From contig NZ_LT607755.1 of assembly GCF_900090275.1 (NCBI RefSeq), positions 1,984,001 to 2,048,000 of the forward strand: a stretch of DNA of 64,000 bases, written 5' to 3'. The stretch is from Micromonospora zamorensis (GTDB lineage Bacteria; Actinomycetota; Actinomycetes; Mycobacteriales; Micromonosporaceae). Shown one piece after another: positions 63,553 through 64,000 of the stretch (position 1 is its first letter; each line of letters starts with the position of its first letter). The notes beneath the pieces are model-generated. The model saw nothing but the letters and a program-made list of their open reading frames with translations. It had not been told where the DNA came from and made no database searches. A program made the translations under genes and the position numbers.

Positions 63553-64000
63553 ATGCCCAGACCCGCCCTGCGCGCCCGGCTCGCGGCGCTCACCACCGCC
63601 GTCCTGACTGCGAGCGTCCTGACGGTCATCCCGCCGTCACCGGCGCTCGCCGCCACCTTCACCCCCGACGACTACTGCCTCGGGCAGTGCGCCGACATCC
63701 TGCCCCCCGGGCAGAACGGCAACGCCACGCTGGTCGACATCCTGGCCCACCAGGCGCTCGGCACCCGCCCGGCACACTCCAGCGACCAACTCGACGAGTA
63801 CGCCAACCTGGTCTACAACTACGCCGGGCTGACCGACGAGCAGATCGCCCACTTCTACAACGACGCCTCGTTCGGCGTCCCCGCCGGGCAGGTCGAGAGC
63901 ACCGTGTCGCCGCGCTCGGACGTCACCATCGTGCGGGACAAGGCCACCGGCGTCCCGCACGTCACCGGCACCACCCGCGGCGGCACCATGTTCGGCGCCG
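63553..64000 (+). CDS. Secreted penicillin-acylase-family protein, N-terminal part (cut by window edge)
   Basis: The visible 149 residues begin with a signal peptide (basic start, hydrophobic core, cleavage near PALAA), followed by YCLGQCADILPPGQNG and the pro-region, then VTIVRDKATGVPHVTGTT, which matches the penicillin acylase opening (RDxxGVPHI). GGAGG lies before ATG 63553. Family members are Ntn hydrolases cleaving acyl amides such as acyl-homoserine lactones or beta-lactam side chains. The catalytic serine is outside the window. Confidence 0.8.
   Translation, partial: MPRPALRARLAALTTAVLTASVLTVIPPSPALAATFTPDDYCLGQCADILPPGQNGNATLVDILAHQALGTRPAHSSDQLDEYANLVYNYAGLTDEQIAHFYNDASFGVPAGQVESTVSPRSDVTIVRDKATGVPHVTGTTRGGTMFGA

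Overview
The window is high-GC DNA with strong third-position GC bias, frequent GTG/TTG starts, AGGAGG-type ribosome sites and many TGATG/ATGA/GTGA gene overlaps. Together with the gene content (S-adenosyl methyltransferase of the actinobacterial type, CGNR zinc finger, MmyB-type regulator, rhamnose ABC operon, secreted GH18 and GH78 enzymes) this points to an actinomycete, most likely a Micromonosporaceae member; the genus is inference. No rRNA, tRNA, CRISPR array or insertion sequence was recognised.

Positions 1 to about 22,000 hold a hybrid NRPS-PKS biosynthetic gene cluster, cut by the left edge. Its genes are: a TauD-type dioxygenase (partial), a D-serine-deaminase-like PLP enzyme, a GNAT enzyme, a membrane diiron desaturase, a class V PLP enzyme, a glutamine-synthetase-like ligase, a type II thioesterase, a stand-alone A-T protein, a KS-AT-ACP module, an A-T-C protein, a P450, a RidA-type protein and an HSL-type esterase. 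Two paralogous HTH-TPR regulators with nearly identical DNA-binding helices sit inside it. The promoter gaps of the cluster share a repeated TTGCCA/TGGCAA motif set at about 10 to 11 bp steps. The last copy precedes a 38-codon reading frame with a signal peptide that would release a 14-residue peptide. HTH-TPR proteins are the classical receptors of secreted peptides (RRNPP family), so this may be a peptide-controlled regulatory circuit; a decayed secreted-protein gene is the main alternative.

Positions 22,000 to 48,500 are mainly housekeeping and catabolic genes: a CGNR regulator, a small basic protein, a cold-shock protein with a hairpin leader, and a seven-gene operon (solute-binding protein, two permeases, two ATPases, aldehyde dehydrogenase, iron alcohol dehydrogenase) read away from a GntR regulator that is followed by DJ-1 and alpha/beta-hydrolase genes. 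Next come an FGE-like protein, an AEC exporter, an SDR with its MmyB-type regulator, a membrane protein with duplicated domains, a methyltransferase, a chitinase and a zinc alcohol dehydrogenase.

Positions 48,500 to 63,300 are an L-rhamnose utilisation locus: transporter (ATPase, two permeases, binding protein), isomerase, fused aldolase-dehydrogenase and kinase in one leftward operon, a divergent LacI-type repressor, and a secreted GH78 alpha-L-rhamnosidase. An identical 12-bp operator lies before the transporter operon and before the rhamnosidase, and a variant lies before the repressor gene. The window ends in the start of a secreted penicillin-acylase-family gene.
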